DNA of 62,955 nucleotides from Kitasatospora phosalacinea (GCF_000717185.1 NZ_JNYE01000034.1:1-62955); one strand, 5' to 3'. Shown: positions 7,634-16,825, counted from the first letter of the stretch. Numbers and translations are program-made. Notes: generated by a model not told the origin, from the sequence alone.

Positions 7634-9289
7634 TCAGGACGCGGCGGGGGCGGGGGCGGGGGCCGCGGTCTCGGCCAGCAGGGTGCGCAGCGGGGCGGTG
7701 TCGGGGTCGGCGGCGACCGCGGCGTCCAGCGCGCCGGGCAGGCGCTCGGCGGCGTCGCCGGGCAGCACCAGGGCGGCCGGGCGGCTCCAGGACAGCGCCC
7801 AGTGGGCGCGCCGGTCGGAGGTCAGGGCCAGGACGGTCAGCGACTCCACCGCCTCGCGCAGCAGGCCGCGGTGGAGCTCGCGGGCGGCCCGGCCGGTGGC
7901 CTGCGCGGCCTCCTCGCTCTGCGGCAGCTTCGCGGCGATCTCCGCGCCGCGGCCCGCCTCCAGGGCGTCCAGCATGGCCTCGACGGTGCCGTGCAGGCCG
8001 ATGCCGGTCAGGGCCCGCAGGATCGGCTGGGCCTGCTCGCGGGCGTGCGCCAGCAGGGTCTCGTGGACGAGGTCGGGCCACTCGACGCGGCGCTTGGCGG
8101 CGGCCTCGGGGACGAGTTCGAGCGTCTCCAGCTCGGCGAGCAGGCGGTCGGCGTCGCGCAGCAGGCCCAGCGCGGGCAGCTCCGAGCCGAGGCCCGGCAG
8201 GCCCGGCGAGTCGGGCAGCGCCTCGACGGTGGCGACCCGCTGCCGGATCGGCGGGTGCGAGTCGTACGGGCCGGGCTCCCCCTCGGGCAGGTCCAGGCCC
8301 ATCGCGTCGAGCTCCTCGCGGCGCTTCGGGTCGGCCAGCAGGTGCGCCAGGCCGCCGTAGAACTGGCCGGGCACCGGCAGCAGGCCGGCCGACCAGCCCA
8401 TGGTGGCGTAGCGGTTCAGGTAGAAGCCCTGGGCGGCGTCGAGGGCCGGGATGCGGCGCAGCGCGGCGGCGGTGGCGTCCCGGCCGGCGATCTCGGCGGC
8501 GTGCCGGTCGGCGGCGAACTCCTGCTGGCGGCGCACCGATTCGGTGACCCGGAAGTACAGCTTGGCGTACTGGGTGAACAGCTTGGCCAGGACGCGTTCG
8601 ACGCCGCCGTTGCCCGGGTCCTCGTCGCGGGCGCCGCGGCCCTTGGCGGCCCGGTAGGCGTTGTTCTCGGCGATCTCGGCGGCCTTCTGGGCCCGGTGCT
8701 GGTCGGCGCGGTGGTGCAGGGTGGCGATGGAGTGCACCAGGGCGCTGTGCCCGGCCACGGTGAGGGCGCCGAGGCGGACGTCGTTGTTGGCGTAGTGGCC
8801 GAACTCGTGGGCGAGCACCGAGTCCAGCTCGGCCTCGCTGAGGCCCATCAGCAGCGGGGCGCCGACCGCGAGGCGGCGCGGGCCGGGGACGAGGCCGAGC
8901 AGCCGGGTCTCCTCGGAGACGTACGCGTTGACCTCCGAGACCAGGCGGATCTCGGCGGGGCCGCGGACGCCGGTGGCCCCGGCGATCCGGTCGACCCGGG
9001 CCCACAGTTCGGGCTGCTGCTCGCGGGTCAGTTCCAGCCCCTCCCGGTGGTCGGAGCGCGGACGGCGGGTCAGGAACACCACCCGCAGCACCGGGTAGGC
9101 GATGGCGGCGCTCAGCAGCCACAGCTTGACCATGCCGCCGTGCAGGCGGTCGGAGTTGACGACGAGTTCGACGTTCAGCCAGACCAGGCCGACCACGATG
9201 GCCGCGGCGAGCAGGTAGAACCCGGCCAGCAGGGCGACGGCGACCAGCGCCCGGGTGGATGTGCGCATGCCGGTGCGCTCCGTGGACAT
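7634..9289 (-). CDS. M48-family membrane zinc metalloprotease
   Basis: This 551-aa protease has two N-terminal transmembrane helices (about 12-40 and 54-72) and the zinc motif HEFGH (161-165); a later EFAADRHA segment offers the third zinc ligand. M48 (HtpX/Ste24-like) proteases degrade misfolded or damaged membrane proteins. Its length exceeds HtpX (~290 aa) because of a long helical C-terminus with an Ala/Pro tail. ATG at 9289 is chosen because GGGAG lies 8 nt upstream, removing a 62-codon non-homologous extension. It is divergent from metB and heads a two-gene operon. Confidence 0.85.
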   Translation of the reverse strand: MSTERTGMRTSTRALVAVALLAGFYLLAAAIVVGLVWLNVELVVNSDRLHGGMVKLWLLSAAIAYPVLRVVFLTRRPRSDHREGLELTREQQPELWARVDRIAGATGVRGPAEIRLVSEVNAYVSEETRLLGLVPGPRRLAVGAPLLMGLSEAELDSVLAHEFGHYANNDVRLGALTVAGHSALVHSIATLHHRADQHRAQKAAEIAENNAYRAAKGRGARDEDPGNGGVERVLAKLFTQYAKLYFRVTESVRRQQEFAADRHAAEIAGRDATAAALRRIPALDAAQGFYLNRYATMGWSAGLLPVPGQFYGGLAHLLADPKRREELDAMGLDLPEGEPGPYDSHPPIRQRVATVEALPDSPGLPGLGSELPALGLLRDADRLLAELETLELVPEAAAKRRVEWPDLVHETLLAHAREQAQPILRALTGIGLHGTVEAMLDALEAGRGAEIAAKLPQSEEAAQATGRAARELHRGLLREAVESLTVLALTSDRRAHWALSWSRPAALVLPGDAAERLPGALDAAVAADPDTAPLRTLLAETAAPAPAPAAS

Positions 9290-9418
9290 TCCGGGGACTC
9301 CCAGTATCGAGCATGTGTACGGGCTGGCAGATCGTACTGGTGCGACCTGTCCCGCCGCGAGGTCTTTCGGGTGACGGAAACGCCGTCCCGCGAGCCCCGC
9401 GGGCAACCACCGTCGCAC

Positions 9419-9424
9419 TAGGCT
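9419..9424 (+). promoter_or_regulatory. -10 element TAGGCT of metB (leaderless)
   Basis: TAGGCT ends 7 nt before the metB ATG and there is no ribosome-binding site, so the transcript is predicted to be leaderless. Confidence 0.55.
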
Positions 9425-9431
9425 CGGTCGC

Positions 9432-10586
9432 ATGACCGAGCACCAGCTTTCCCACGGCTTCGAGACCCTCGCCATCCACGCGGGCCAGGAAGCGGACCCC
9501 CGGACCGGGGCAGTCGTGACGCCGATCTACCAGGTGTCCACCTACAAGCAGGACGGCGTCGGCGGACTGCGCGAGGGCTACGAGTACAGCCGCTCCGCCA
9601 ACCCCACCCGCACCGCGCTGGAGGAGTGCCTGGCCGCGATCGAGGGCGGCGCGCGCGGCCTCGCCTTCGCCTCCGGGCTGGCCGCCGAGGACACCCTGCT
9701 GCGCACCCTGCTCAAGCCCGGTGACCACATCGTCATCCCCAACGACGCGTACGGCGGCACCTTCCGGCTGTTCGCCAAGGTGCTGACCCGCTGGGGCGTC
9801 GAGTTCTCCGTCGCGGACACCCACCACCCCGAGAAGGTCCGCGAGGCGATCCGCCCGACCACCCGCGCGGTGTGGGTGGAGACCCCCTCCAACCCGCTGC
9901 TCGGCATCACCGACCTGGCCGCCGTCGCCGAGATCGCGCACGCCGCCGGGGCGAAGCTGGTCGTCGACAACACCTTCGCCAGCCCCTACCTGCAGCAGCC
10001 GATCTCCTTCGGCGCCGACGTCGTCGTGCACTCCACCACCAAGTACATGGGCGGGCACTCCGACGTGGTCGGCGGCGCCCTGGTGGTCGCCGACCCGGGC
10101 CTGGCCGAGGAGGTCGCCTACCACCAGAACGCGATGGGCGCGGTCGCCGGGCCGTTCGACGCCTGGCTGGTGCTGCGCGGCATCAAGACGCTCGGCGTCC
10201 GGATGGACCGGCACTCGGAGAACGCCGAGAAGGTCGCCGAACTGCTCGCCGCCCACCCGAAGGTGACGCAGGTGCTCTACCCGGGCCTGCCCGGCCACCC
10301 GGGGCACGACGTCGCCGCCAAGCAGATGAAGGCCTTCGGCGGCATGGTGTCCTTCCGCGTCGCGGGCGGCGAGCAGGCCGCCGTCGAGGTCTGCAACCGG
10401 GCCGAACTCTTCACCCTGGGCGAGTCGCTGGGCGGCGTCGAGTCGCTGATCGAGCACCCCGGGCGGATGACCCACGCCTCCGCGGCGGGCTCCCCGCTGG
10501 AGGTGCCCGCCGACCTGGTGCGGATCTCGGTCGGCATCGAGTCCGCCACCGACCTGCTCGCCGACCTGGAGCAGGCGCTCGGCTGA
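9432..10586 (+). CDS. metB: Cystathionine gamma-synthase
   Basis: This 384-aa Cys/Met-metabolism PLP enzyme couples an activated homoserine with cysteine to cystathionine, or runs as a lyase. Family marks are the N-terminal ETLAIHAGQ block, YEYSRSANPTR, the PLP-contacting DNTFASPY and the Schiff-base lysine in HSTTKYMGGHSD. The C-terminus has SLGGVESLIEHP. A bacterial gamma-synthase rather than a gamma-lyase is likely but not provable here. It sits about 8 kb from cbs and follows no operon; a hairpin terminator overlaps the end of the convergent marR gene. Confidence 0.92.
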   Translation: MTEHQLSHGFETLAIHAGQEADPRTGAVVTPIYQVSTYKQDGVGGLREGYEYSRSANPTRTALEECLAAIEGGARGLAFASGLAAEDTLLRTLLKPGDHIVIPNDAYGGTFRLFAKVLTRWGVEFSVADTHHPEKVREAIRPTTRAVWVETPSNPLLGITDLAAVAEIAHAAGAKLVVDNTFASPYLQQPISFGADVVVHSTTKYMGGHSDVVGGALVVADPGLAEEVAYHQNAMGAVAGPFDAWLVLRGIKTLGVRMDRHSENAEKVAELLAAHPKVTQVLYPGLPGHPGHDVAAKQMKAFGGMVSFRVAGGEQAAVEVCNRAELFTLGESLGGVESLIEHPGRMTHASAAGSPLEVPADLVRISVGIESATDLLADLEQALG

Positions 10587-10605
10587 CGGGCCGTTGTCCG
10601 AGGGA

Positions 10606-10640
10606 GGTTCAACGGCGGTCCAGCAGACCGTCGTTGAACC
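10606..10640 (+). terminator. Hairpin ending metB inside the marR 3' end
   Basis: A 15-bp stem with one mismatch (10606-10620 with 10626-10640) and a 5-nt loop starts 20 nt after the metB stop and includes the last codons and stop of convergent marR. Terminator and coding sequence are shared. Confidence 0.6.
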
Positions 10641-11058
10641 TGGCCAGCAGCACGCAGAACACCGCCCGCTCCCCGGCCGTCCACCCCGCCGTCAGCTCGG
10701 CGATCAACTCCCGCCGCCGACAGCGGACCTGGGCCAGCCGCCCGGCCCCCAGCGGCGTCAGCGCCAGGCGCACCGCCCGCCGGTCCGCCGGGTAGGGCTG
10801 CCGGGCCACCAGCCGCTCGCGCAGCAGCGGCGCGGCCTGCCGGGTCACCGTCGAGGAGTCCACCCCGAGCTCCGCGGCCAGCGTCTTCACGTTCGCCGGG
10901 CCGGTCGCGGCCAACTGCTCCAGCAGCAGGAACGCGGCCCGGTCGAGCTCCCCGGCGACACTGATCCGCCGCGCGAACACCGCGACCTGGTAGGGGAGTT
11001 GACGGTCGACGTCGAGGCCGTCGGGATCGGAGGAGGGATCGGGCGCAGGCAGGCTCAT
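10609..11058 (-). CDS. MarR-family transcriptional regulator
   Basis: This 149-aa winged-helix protein has the recognition region LGVDSSTVTRQ followed by a wing (PADRRAVRLALTP), typical of MarR repressors that respond to phenolics, oxidants or drugs. Its targets are not evident: the neighbouring metB and threonine ammonia-lyase genes have their own leaderless promoters. The start at 11058 fits the usual MarR length. Confidence 0.82.
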   Translation of the reverse strand: MSLPAPDPSSDPDGLDVDRQLPYQVAVFARRISVAGELDRAAFLLLEQLAATGPANVKTLAAELGVDSSTVTRQAAPLLRERLVARQPYPADRRAVRLALTPLGAGRLAQVRCRRRELIAELTAGWTAGERAVFCVLLARFNDGLLDRR

Positions 11059-11171
11059 CGCGACTCACGGGGGTGCGGGCGACTCGTGACCAGCAGCGTA
11101 CGCGCGCCGGGCGGACACCGGAACAGTGCGCGCCCCCAGGGCGTTCCCGGGGATTCCCGCCGGGCACGCCC

Positions 11172-11177
11172 TAGGCT
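11172..11177 (+). promoter_or_regulatory. -10 element TAGGCT of the ammonia-lyase gene (leaderless)
   Basis: TAGGCT ends 7 nt before the ATG at 11185; no ribosome-binding site is present. Confidence 0.55.
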
Positions 11178-11184
11178 GGCGGCC

Positions 11185-12396
11185 ATGCACAGTTGGCCGA
11201 TCACGGTGGACGACGTCCTGGGCGCGCAGAAGATGCTGGCCGGGGTGGCCCGGGTCACCCCCATGCAGACCAGCCGCCACCTCTCCGCGGTGGCCGGGAC
11301 GCCCGTCCACCTCAAGTGCGAGAACCTGCAGCGCACCGGCTCGTTCAAGCTGCGCGGCGCGTACGTGCGGATCGCCGGGCTGTCCCCGGTCGAGCGGGCC
11401 GCCGGGGTGGTCGCCGCCAGCGCGGGCAACCACGCGCAGGGCGTCGCGCTGGCCGCCGCGCTGCTGGGGGTGCGCTCGACCGTGTTCATGCCGGTGGCCG
11501 CGCCGCTGCCGAAGGTCGCCGCCACCCGCGAGTACGGGGCCGAGGTCCGGCTGCACGGCGCCAACGTCGACGAGGCGCTGCGGGCCGCCCACGCGTACGC
11601 CGAGACGACCGGCGCGGCGTTCATCCACCCCTTCGACCACTGGGACGTGATCACCGGTCAGGCCACCCTGGGCCTGGAGATCCTGGAGCAGTGCCCCGAG
11701 GTGCGCACCGTGCTGCTCGGCACCGGCGGCGGCGGCCTGCTGGCGGGCGTGGCGATCGCGGTCAAGGCGCTGCGCCCGGACGTCAAGGTGGTCGGCGTGC
11801 AGGCCGCCGCCGCGGCCGCGTACCCGCTGTCGCTGGCGGCGGGGCGCCCGGTCTCGCTGGAGCGGTACGCCACCATGGCGGACGGCATCATGGTCGGCCG
11901 CCCCGGGGACATCCCGTTCGAGGTGGTGAACTCCCTCGCGGACGGGGTGGTGACGGTCTCCGAGGACGCGCTCTCCCGCTCGCTGCTGGTCGGCCTGGAG
12001 CGGCTCAAGCTGGTGGTCGAGCCCGCCGGGGCGGCGCCGATCGCCGCGCTGCTGTCCGAGCCGGGCCGGTTCGAGGGGCCGGTGGTGGCGGTGCTCTCCG
12101 GCGGCAACATCGACCCGCAGCTGATGCAGCGGGTGCTGCGGCACGGCCTGGCCGCGGCGGGCCGCTACCTGTCGCTGCGGGTGCGGCTGTTCGACCGGCC
12201 GGGCTCGCTGGCGGACCTGCTGGGCGTGCTGACCAGGGTGGACGCCAACGTGCTGGACGTCGCGCACGTGCGGATCGACCCGCAGCTGGGCCTGACCGAG
12301 GTCGAGGTGGACCTGCACCTGGAGACCAAGGGGCCCGAGCACTGCGCGGCGGTGATCGGGGAGCTGCGCGAGGCCGGGTACGTGGTCAGCCGCTGA
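11185..12396 (+). CDS. ilvA: Threonine ammonia-lyase (threonine dehydratase)
   Basis: This PLP enzyme converts threonine to 2-oxobutanoate and ammonia, feeding isoleucine synthesis or threonine catabolism. The 403-aa protein has the PLP lysine in TGSFKLRGAY (Lys55), SAGNHAQG, the phosphate loop GTGGGGLLAG, and a C-terminal ACT-like domain (~325-403) that usually mediates allosteric control. The length fits the short single-ACT type seen in actinobacteria, so a catabolic role is as likely as a biosynthetic one. The start is fixed by TAGGCT 7 nt upstream. Confidence 0.9.
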   Translation: MHSWPITVDDVLGAQKMLAGVARVTPMQTSRHLSAVAGTPVHLKCENLQRTGSFKLRGAYVRIAGLSPVERAAGVVAASAGNHAQGVALAAALLGVRSTVFMPVAAPLPKVAATREYGAEVRLHGANVDEALRAAHAYAETTGAAFIHPFDHWDVITGQATLGLEILEQCPEVRTVLLGTGGGGLLAGVAIAVKALRPDVKVVGVQAAAAAAYPLSLAAGRPVSLERYATMADGIMVGRPGDIPFEVVNSLADGVVTVSEDALSRSLLVGLERLKLVVEPAGAAPIAALLSEPGRFEGPVVAVLSGGNIDPQLMQRVLRHGLAAAGRYLSLRVRLFDRPGSLADLLGVLTRVDANVLDVAHVRIDPQLGLTEVEVDLHLETKGPEHCAAVIGELREAGYVVSR

Positions 12397-12457
12397 GGCC
12401 GGGCCGGTTGTCAGTGGCGTCCGGCATGCTGTGACCCGCCTCACCTGCAGCGCTTGA

Positions 12458-12497
12458 CGCGATATATCGCGAGTGACAGCATCTTGCGATGTATCGC
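12458..12497. promoter_or_regulatory. Promoter with two operator palindromes for the ABC exporter
   Basis: A perfect 14-bp palindrome CGCGATATATCGCG (12458-12471) lies between a -35 TTGACG (12454) and a -10-like CAGCAT (12477). A second, imperfect copy (GCGAT/ATCGC, 12486-12497) is centred 27 bp further, over the likely transcription start. This is a classic repressor layout (PadR or TetR type). No regulator gene is adjacent. Confidence 0.6.
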
Positions 12498-12579
12498 GAG
12501 CTTCGCCGCAGACGGGCTCGGGTAACAAATCGGATGATCCCCCACAAAACCGACTCGCATCAGGAGATGAGGCAGGCCC

Positions 12580-13596
12580 ATGGCGGCAGCCATCGAAGCC
12601 GAGAACCTGGTCAAGACCTTCGGTGACGTCCGCGCCCTGGACGGCGTGAGCCTGGACGTGCCGGAGGGCACCGTACTCGGGCTGCTCGGCCCCAACGGCG
12701 CGGGCAAGACCACCACCGTGCGGGTGCTGACCACCCTGCTCCAACCGGACTCCGGCCGGGCCACCGTGGCCGGGGTCGACGTCCTCAAGCACCCCAACGA
12801 GGTGCGCAGCCTGATCGGCCTCTCCGGCCAGTACGCGGCCGTCGACGAGTACCTCACCGGCCGCGAGAACCTCCAGATGGTCGGCGAGCTCTACCAGATG
12901 AGCGCCCGCGACGCGAAGAAGCGGGCCCTGGAGCTGCTGGAGTGGTTCAACCTCTCCGAGGCGATGGACCGCACCGCCAAGACCTACTCCGGCGGCATGC
13001 GCCGCCGCCTCGACCTGGCCGCCGCCCTGGTCGTCCGGCCCCCGGTGATGTTCCTCGACGAACCCACCACCGGCCTCGACCCGCGCAACCGGATCGCCCT
13101 CTGGGAGGTCATCGAGACCCTGGTCGAGCAGGGCACCACCCTGCTGCTCACCACCCAGTACCTGGAGGAGGCCGACCGCCTCGCCCACGACATCGCGGTG
13201 GTCGACCACGGCAAGGTGATCGCCCGCGGCACCGCCGACGAGCTCAAGCGCCAGATCGGCGGCGAGCGGATCGAGGTGGTCGTCCGCGCCGCCGGCCTCG
13301 TCCCCGAGGCCGTCGCCGCGCTCACCCCGTACGCCAAGGGCGACCCGACGGTGGAGAAGAACACCCGCCGGATCACCGTCCCGGTCAGCGGCGGCGCCCG
13401 CGTCCTGGCCGACGCCATCCGCGAACTGGACACCCGCTCCATCGAGATCGACGACATCGGCCTGCGCCGCCCGACCCTGGACGACGTCTTCCTCTCCCTC
13501 ACCGGCCACGCCACCGAGGGAGGGGCGGACGAGGACGAGGACGGCGGCGCGGCCACCGCCAGGAAGGGCCGCCGCGGCCAGGGGAAGGACGCCTGA
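12580..13596 (+). CDS. ABC transporter ATP-binding protein, DrrA type
   Basis: This 338-aa ATPase energises export by the membrane protein encoded next. Walker A GPNGAGKTTT is at 37-46, the signature reads YSGGMRRR, Walker B is VMFLDEPTTG, and a C-terminal extension matches the daunorubicin-resistance DrrA family. The tail is Asp/Glu then Lys/Arg rich. AGGAG precedes the ATG. The pair probably exports a hydrophobic drug or lipid; the substrate is unknown. Confidence 0.92.
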   Translation: MAAAIEAENLVKTFGDVRALDGVSLDVPEGTVLGLLGPNGAGKTTTVRVLTTLLQPDSGRATVAGVDVLKHPNEVRSLIGLSGQYAAVDEYLTGRENLQMVGELYQMSARDAKKRALELLEWFNLSEAMDRTAKTYSGGMRRRLDLAAALVVRPPVMFLDEPTTGLDPRNRIALWEVIETLVEQGTTLLLTTQYLEEADRLAHDIAVVDHGKVIARGTADELKRQIGGERIEVVVRAAGLVPEAVAALTPYAKGDPTVEKNTRRITVPVSGGARVLADAIRELDTRSIEIDDIGLRRPTLDDVFLSLTGHATEGGADEDEDGGAATARKGRRGQGKDA

Positions 13597-13598
13597 AG

Positions 13599-14459
13599 AT
13601 GACACTCTCCGACACCCGGGGCGCCATCGGCGGCGCCCCCGTCACCCCGCGCCGCGGCGTCGCCGCCACCGCCCACGACTCCTGGGTGGTGGCCAAGCGG
13701 AACCTGCGCCGGATGACCCGCATCCCCGAGATCGTCGTGTTCGGGCTGATGCAGCCCGTCATGTTCGTGCTGCTGTTCTCGTACGTGATGGGCGGCGCGA
13801 TCGCCATCCCCGGCGCCCAGCCCAGCCACCAGACGTACATCGAGTACCTGATGGCCGGCATCTTCGCCCAGACCGTCACCTTCGCGGTGGCCGGCGCCTC
13901 GGCCGGCATCGCGGAGGACATGACCAAGGGCCTGGTCGACCGGTTCCGCTCGCTGCCGATGTCCCGGGCCGCGGTGCTCACCGGGCGCACCCTGGCCGAC
14001 CTGGTGCAGACCGCGTTCATCCTGGTCGTGCTGGCGCTGGTCGCGCTGCTGGTCGGCTGGCGGATCCACAACGGCGTGCTGGACATGCTGGCCGCGTTCG
14101 GCCTGCTGCTGCTGCTCGGCTACGCCTTCTCCTGGATCGGCGCGCTGATCGGCCTGTCGGTGCGCAGCCCCGAGGCGGCCACCTCGGCCGGCCTGATCTG
14201 GCTGTTCCCGCTGACGTTCGTCTCCAACGCCTTCGTGCCGGTCAGCTCGATGCCGGACTGGCTGCAGCCGGTCGCCTACTGGAACCCGTTCTCCGCCACC
14301 GTGCAGGCCTGCCGCAGCCTGTTCGGCAACCAGCTCGGCCCGGTGCCGGACTCCTGGCCGATGCAGCACGCCGCGCTGGTGTCGGTGGTCTGGTCGCTCG
14401 TCATCATGGCGGTCTTCTCCTGGCTGGCGGTGCGCAAGTACCGCCGCGCGGCCGGCTGA
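13599..14459 (+). CDS. ABC-2 type drug exporter permease, DrrB type
   Basis: This 286-aa inner-membrane protein has about six transmembrane helices and an amphipathic N-terminus (NLRRMTRIPE), typical of DrrB-like ABC-2 permeases. It starts 2 nt after the stop of the ATPase gene, so the two are translationally coupled and form one transporter. A bidirectional terminator follows at 14476. Confidence 0.92.
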   Translation: MTLSDTRGAIGGAPVTPRRGVAATAHDSWVVAKRNLRRMTRIPEIVVFGLMQPVMFVLLFSYVMGGAIAIPGAQPSHQTYIEYLMAGIFAQTVTFAVAGASAGIAEDMTKGLVDRFRSLPMSRAAVLTGRTLADLVQTAFILVVLALVALLVGWRIHNGVLDMLAAFGLLLLLGYAFSWIGALIGLSVRSPEAATSAGLIWLFPLTFVSNAFVPVSSMPDWLQPVAYWNPFSATVQACRSLFGNQLGPVPDSWPMQHAALVSVVWSLVIMAVFSWLAVRKYRRAAG

Positions 14460-14475
14460 GGCCCGCCGCCCCGGC

Positions 14476-14531
14476 GCACGCGCGACGGCCGCTCCCCCCA
14501 CCCGGGGGAGCGGCCGTCGTCACGCGTGCGG
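14476..14531. terminator. Bidirectional terminator between exporter operon and greA
   Basis: A perfect 16-bp stem (14483-14498 with 14504-14519) has a 5-nt loop and is flanked by a further 7-bp outer pairing. It sits between convergent genes and can serve both. Confidence 0.8.
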
Positions 14532-14537
14532 GGCGGG

Positions 14538-15035
14538 TCAGCCCGAGAACGGCTTGGCGTCGACGATCTTCACGCCGGCCTTCTTGCCGTTCGGCAGCTC
14601 GTACTGGGCGTCCTGGCCCACCGACTTGCCGATGATGGCCCGGCCCAGCGGTGACTGCGGGGAGTACACGTCGATGTCGCCGTCGGTGACCTCGCGGGAG
14701 GCCAGCAGGAACTCCATGGTGTCGTCCAGGTCGCCGTCGAAGGCGACCTTCACCAGCATGCCCGGGGCCACCACGCCCGAGTCGGCCGGGGCCTCGCCGA
14801 CCTTCGCCCGCTCCAGCAGCTGGGACAGCTGGCGGATCCGGGCCTCGGTCTTGCCCTGCTCGTCCTTGGCCGCGTGGTAGCCCGCGTTCTCCTTGAGGTC
14901 GCCCTCCTCGCGCGCGGCCTCGATCTTCTTCGCGATCTCGATGCGCCAGGGCCCGGTCAGGTGGTCAAGCTCGGCCTTGAGCTTGTTGTAGTGGTCCTGA
15001 GTGAGCCAGGTCACGTCATCGTTGGTCTGGGTCAC
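14538..15035 (-). CDS. greA: Transcription elongation factor GreA
   Basis: GreA rescues backtracked RNA polymerase by stimulating transcript cleavage. The 165-aa protein has an N-terminal coiled coil with the acidic tip (REEGDLKENAGYHAAKDEQ) and a C-terminal FKBP-like domain (SPLGRAIIGKSVG). The start codon is GTG at 15035 with GAGGAG 6 nt upstream. Spelling T-W-L-T-Q-D-H-Y near the N-terminus matches the actinobacterial form. Confidence 0.95.
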   Translation of the reverse strand: MTQTNDDVTWLTQDHYNKLKAELDHLTGPWRIEIAKKIEAAREEGDLKENAGYHAAKDEQGKTEARIRQLSQLLERAKVGEAPADSGVVAPGMLVKVAFDGDLDDTMEFLLASREVTDGDIDVYSPQSPLGRAIIGKSVGQDAQYELPNGKKAGVKIVDAKPFSG

Positions 15036-15265
15036 AGGGTGCTCCTCGTCGGTGCTGGCGCCGCCCCCGGGGGTGGACCGGCAGCGGTGGTCGATTTTCT
15101 GGGCAGATGCAAAGCAACGCCCGCTCCCGAGCCGGTCGGCGCGGAAGGGGCGAAATCACGAGCCTAACAAGTTCCGGGCGCCGACGGGAGGTCTGCGGGC
15201 AGCCCGCGCCGCTCCCCGCGCGGCGGTGCCATCCGAAAGGGTGAGCGAGGCGGCGGGCGGGCGGG

Positions 15266-15715
15266 TTACTCCTCGTCGGGGGTGCAGCCGAGCAGCTCCG
15301 CGGTGGTGCCGCGGGCCGTGGTCCGCAGCGTGACCACCTCGTCGTAGCTGCTGCCCGCGGCCGGGACCCGGAAGTCCGACTGGCCCACCACCGCGCCGTC
15401 CGCCCCCTGCGAGCGCACCGTGCACACCCCGGCGGTGCCGTCGTCCTTGCGCACCGACAGCTGCAGCTGCAGCTCGGTGTCCGACACCGCCTGGAAGGTC
15501 GGCACCGTGCCGTTCAGCTTCGTCTCCCGCAGCAGGTACGAGCCGCCCAGCCAGGCGACCAGGCCGAGGAACAGCACCCCGCACACCACCGCGGCCACCC
15601 GCAGCTTGCGGTCGGCGTCCCGGTCGCCGCCCCGGTCGTAGCGGCCGGCCGGCGGGGCGACCGGCGGGGACGCCGGGGGCGCGGCCTGCGTCTCGGGCGT
15701 AGGGCTGTGGTCCAT
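15266..15715 (-). CDS. DUF4307 membrane protein
   Basis: This 149-aa protein has a Pro/Ala-rich cytoplasmic N-terminus, the GRYDRGGDR motif typical of DUF4307, one transmembrane helix (about 40-58) and an exported C-terminal domain. Function is unknown. It is divergent from mca, and this linkage to mca and greA is common in Streptomyces as far as I recall. Confidence 0.85.
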   Translation of the reverse strand: MDHSPTPETQAAPPASPPVAPPAGRYDRGGDRDADRKLRVAAVVCGVLFLGLVAWLGGSYLLRETKLNGTVPTFQAVSDTELQLQLSVRKDDGTAGVCTVRSQGADGAVVGQSDFRVPAAGSSYDEVVTLRTTARGTTAELLGCTPDEE

Positions 15716-15872
15716 GGCGGGGATCGGTCCTTTCGCGGAGGGACGTTCGTCCTTCGGTGGGAATGGACGGGCCCTCCAGTCCGTCACTATAGGAGGGGCA
15801 CGTCCGCGCCAGAGGCGGCGGGGGAGCCGGCCCGACGAAGCGGACATACCTGTACCTGAAGGGGACCAGGCG

Positions 15873-16742
15873 TTGAGCGAGCAGTTGCGTTTGATGGCGG
15901 TGCACGCGCACCCGGACGACGAGTCCAGCAAGGGCGCCGCCACCATGGCGATGTACGTGTCCCAGGGGGTGGAGGTCCTGGTCGCCACGTGCACGGGGGG
16001 CGAGCGCGGCTCGATCCTCAATCCCAAGCTCCAGGGCGACCCGTGGGTCGAGGAGAACATCCACGAGGTCCGCCGCAAGGAGATGGACGCCGCCCGGGAG
16101 ATCCTCGGCGTCCAGCAGGCGTGGCTCGGCTACGTCGACTCCGGCCTCCCGGAGGGCGACCCGCTGCCCCCGCTGCCCGAGGGCTGCTTCGCCCTGGAGG
16201 AGGTCGAGGTCGCGGCCGGGGCGCTGGTCAAGCTGATCCGCGAGTTCCGCCCGCACGTGATCACCACGTACGACGAGAACGGCGGCTACCCGCACCCAGA
16301 CCACATCATGACCCACAAGATCACCATGGCGGCCTTCGAGGCGGCCGGCGACCCGGAGGCGTACCCCGAGGCGGGCGAGCCCTGGCAGCCGTCCAAGCTG
16401 TACTACAACCACGGCTTCCCGATGGGGCGGATCCGCGCCCTGCACGCCTACCTCAGCGAGAACGGGCACGACTCCCCGTACGGCGAGTGGATCGAGGGCT
16501 GGGAGAAGTCCGGCCGGGCCGAGCGGGAGATCACCACCCGGGTCGAGTGCGCCGACTTCTTCGAGGTCCGCGACAAGGCCCTGATCGCGCACGCCACCCA
16601 GATCGACCCGGACGGGCCGTGGTTCCGCGTCCCGCTGGAGATCCAGCGCGAGGTCTGGCCGACCGAGGACTACGAGCTCGTCAAGTCCCTGGTCGACACC
16701 GACCTGCCGGAGGACGACCTGTTCGCGGGCCTGCGCAAGTAG
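15873..16742 (+). CDS. mca: Mycothiol S-conjugate amidase
   Basis: Mca cleaves mycothiol S-conjugates of toxins and drugs into a mercapturic acid and GlcN-Ins, part of actinobacterial thiol detoxification. The 289-aa zinc enzyme has the metal motif HAHPDDE near the N-terminus and the second site GGYPHPDH. I chose TTG at 15873 because GAAGGGGA lies about 8 nt upstream and homologues start with the same S/T-EQLRLMAVHAHPDD; an ATG far upstream gives an implausible extension. Confidence 0.93.
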   Translation: MSEQLRLMAVHAHPDDESSKGAATMAMYVSQGVEVLVATCTGGERGSILNPKLQGDPWVEENIHEVRRKEMDAAREILGVQQAWLGYVDSGLPEGDPLPPLPEGCFALEEVEVAAGALVKLIREFRPHVITTYDENGGYPHPDHIMTHKITMAAFEAAGDPEAYPEAGEPWQPSKLYYNHGFPMGRIRALHAYLSENGHDSPYGEWIEGWEKSGRAEREITTRVECADFFEVRDKALIAHATQIDPDGPWFRVPLEIQREVWPTEDYELVKSLVDTDLPEDDLFAGLRK

Positions 16743-16786
16743 CAGCACCCCGCCATACCGTCCCGTACCGACCCGTACCACCCCCC

Positions 16787-16817
16787 GGTGACCCGGCTGT
16801 CCTAAGGCCGGGTCACC
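16787..16817 (+). terminator. Hairpin between mca and the 63-aa gene
   Basis: A perfect 11-bp stem (16787-16797 with 16807-16817) ends exactly where an ATG begins. It may terminate mca transcription or control initiation of the next small gene. Confidence 0.45.
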
Positions 16818-16825
16818 ATGGAGGA

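Noticed and set aside
6462..10475. A minus-strand open frame of more than 1,300 codons
   Set aside because: It runs through the real M48 gene in another frame and antisense metB; the middle is low-complexity Arg/Pro/Ala. Only its first ~380 C-terminal-side codons (6462-7601) are a real gene.
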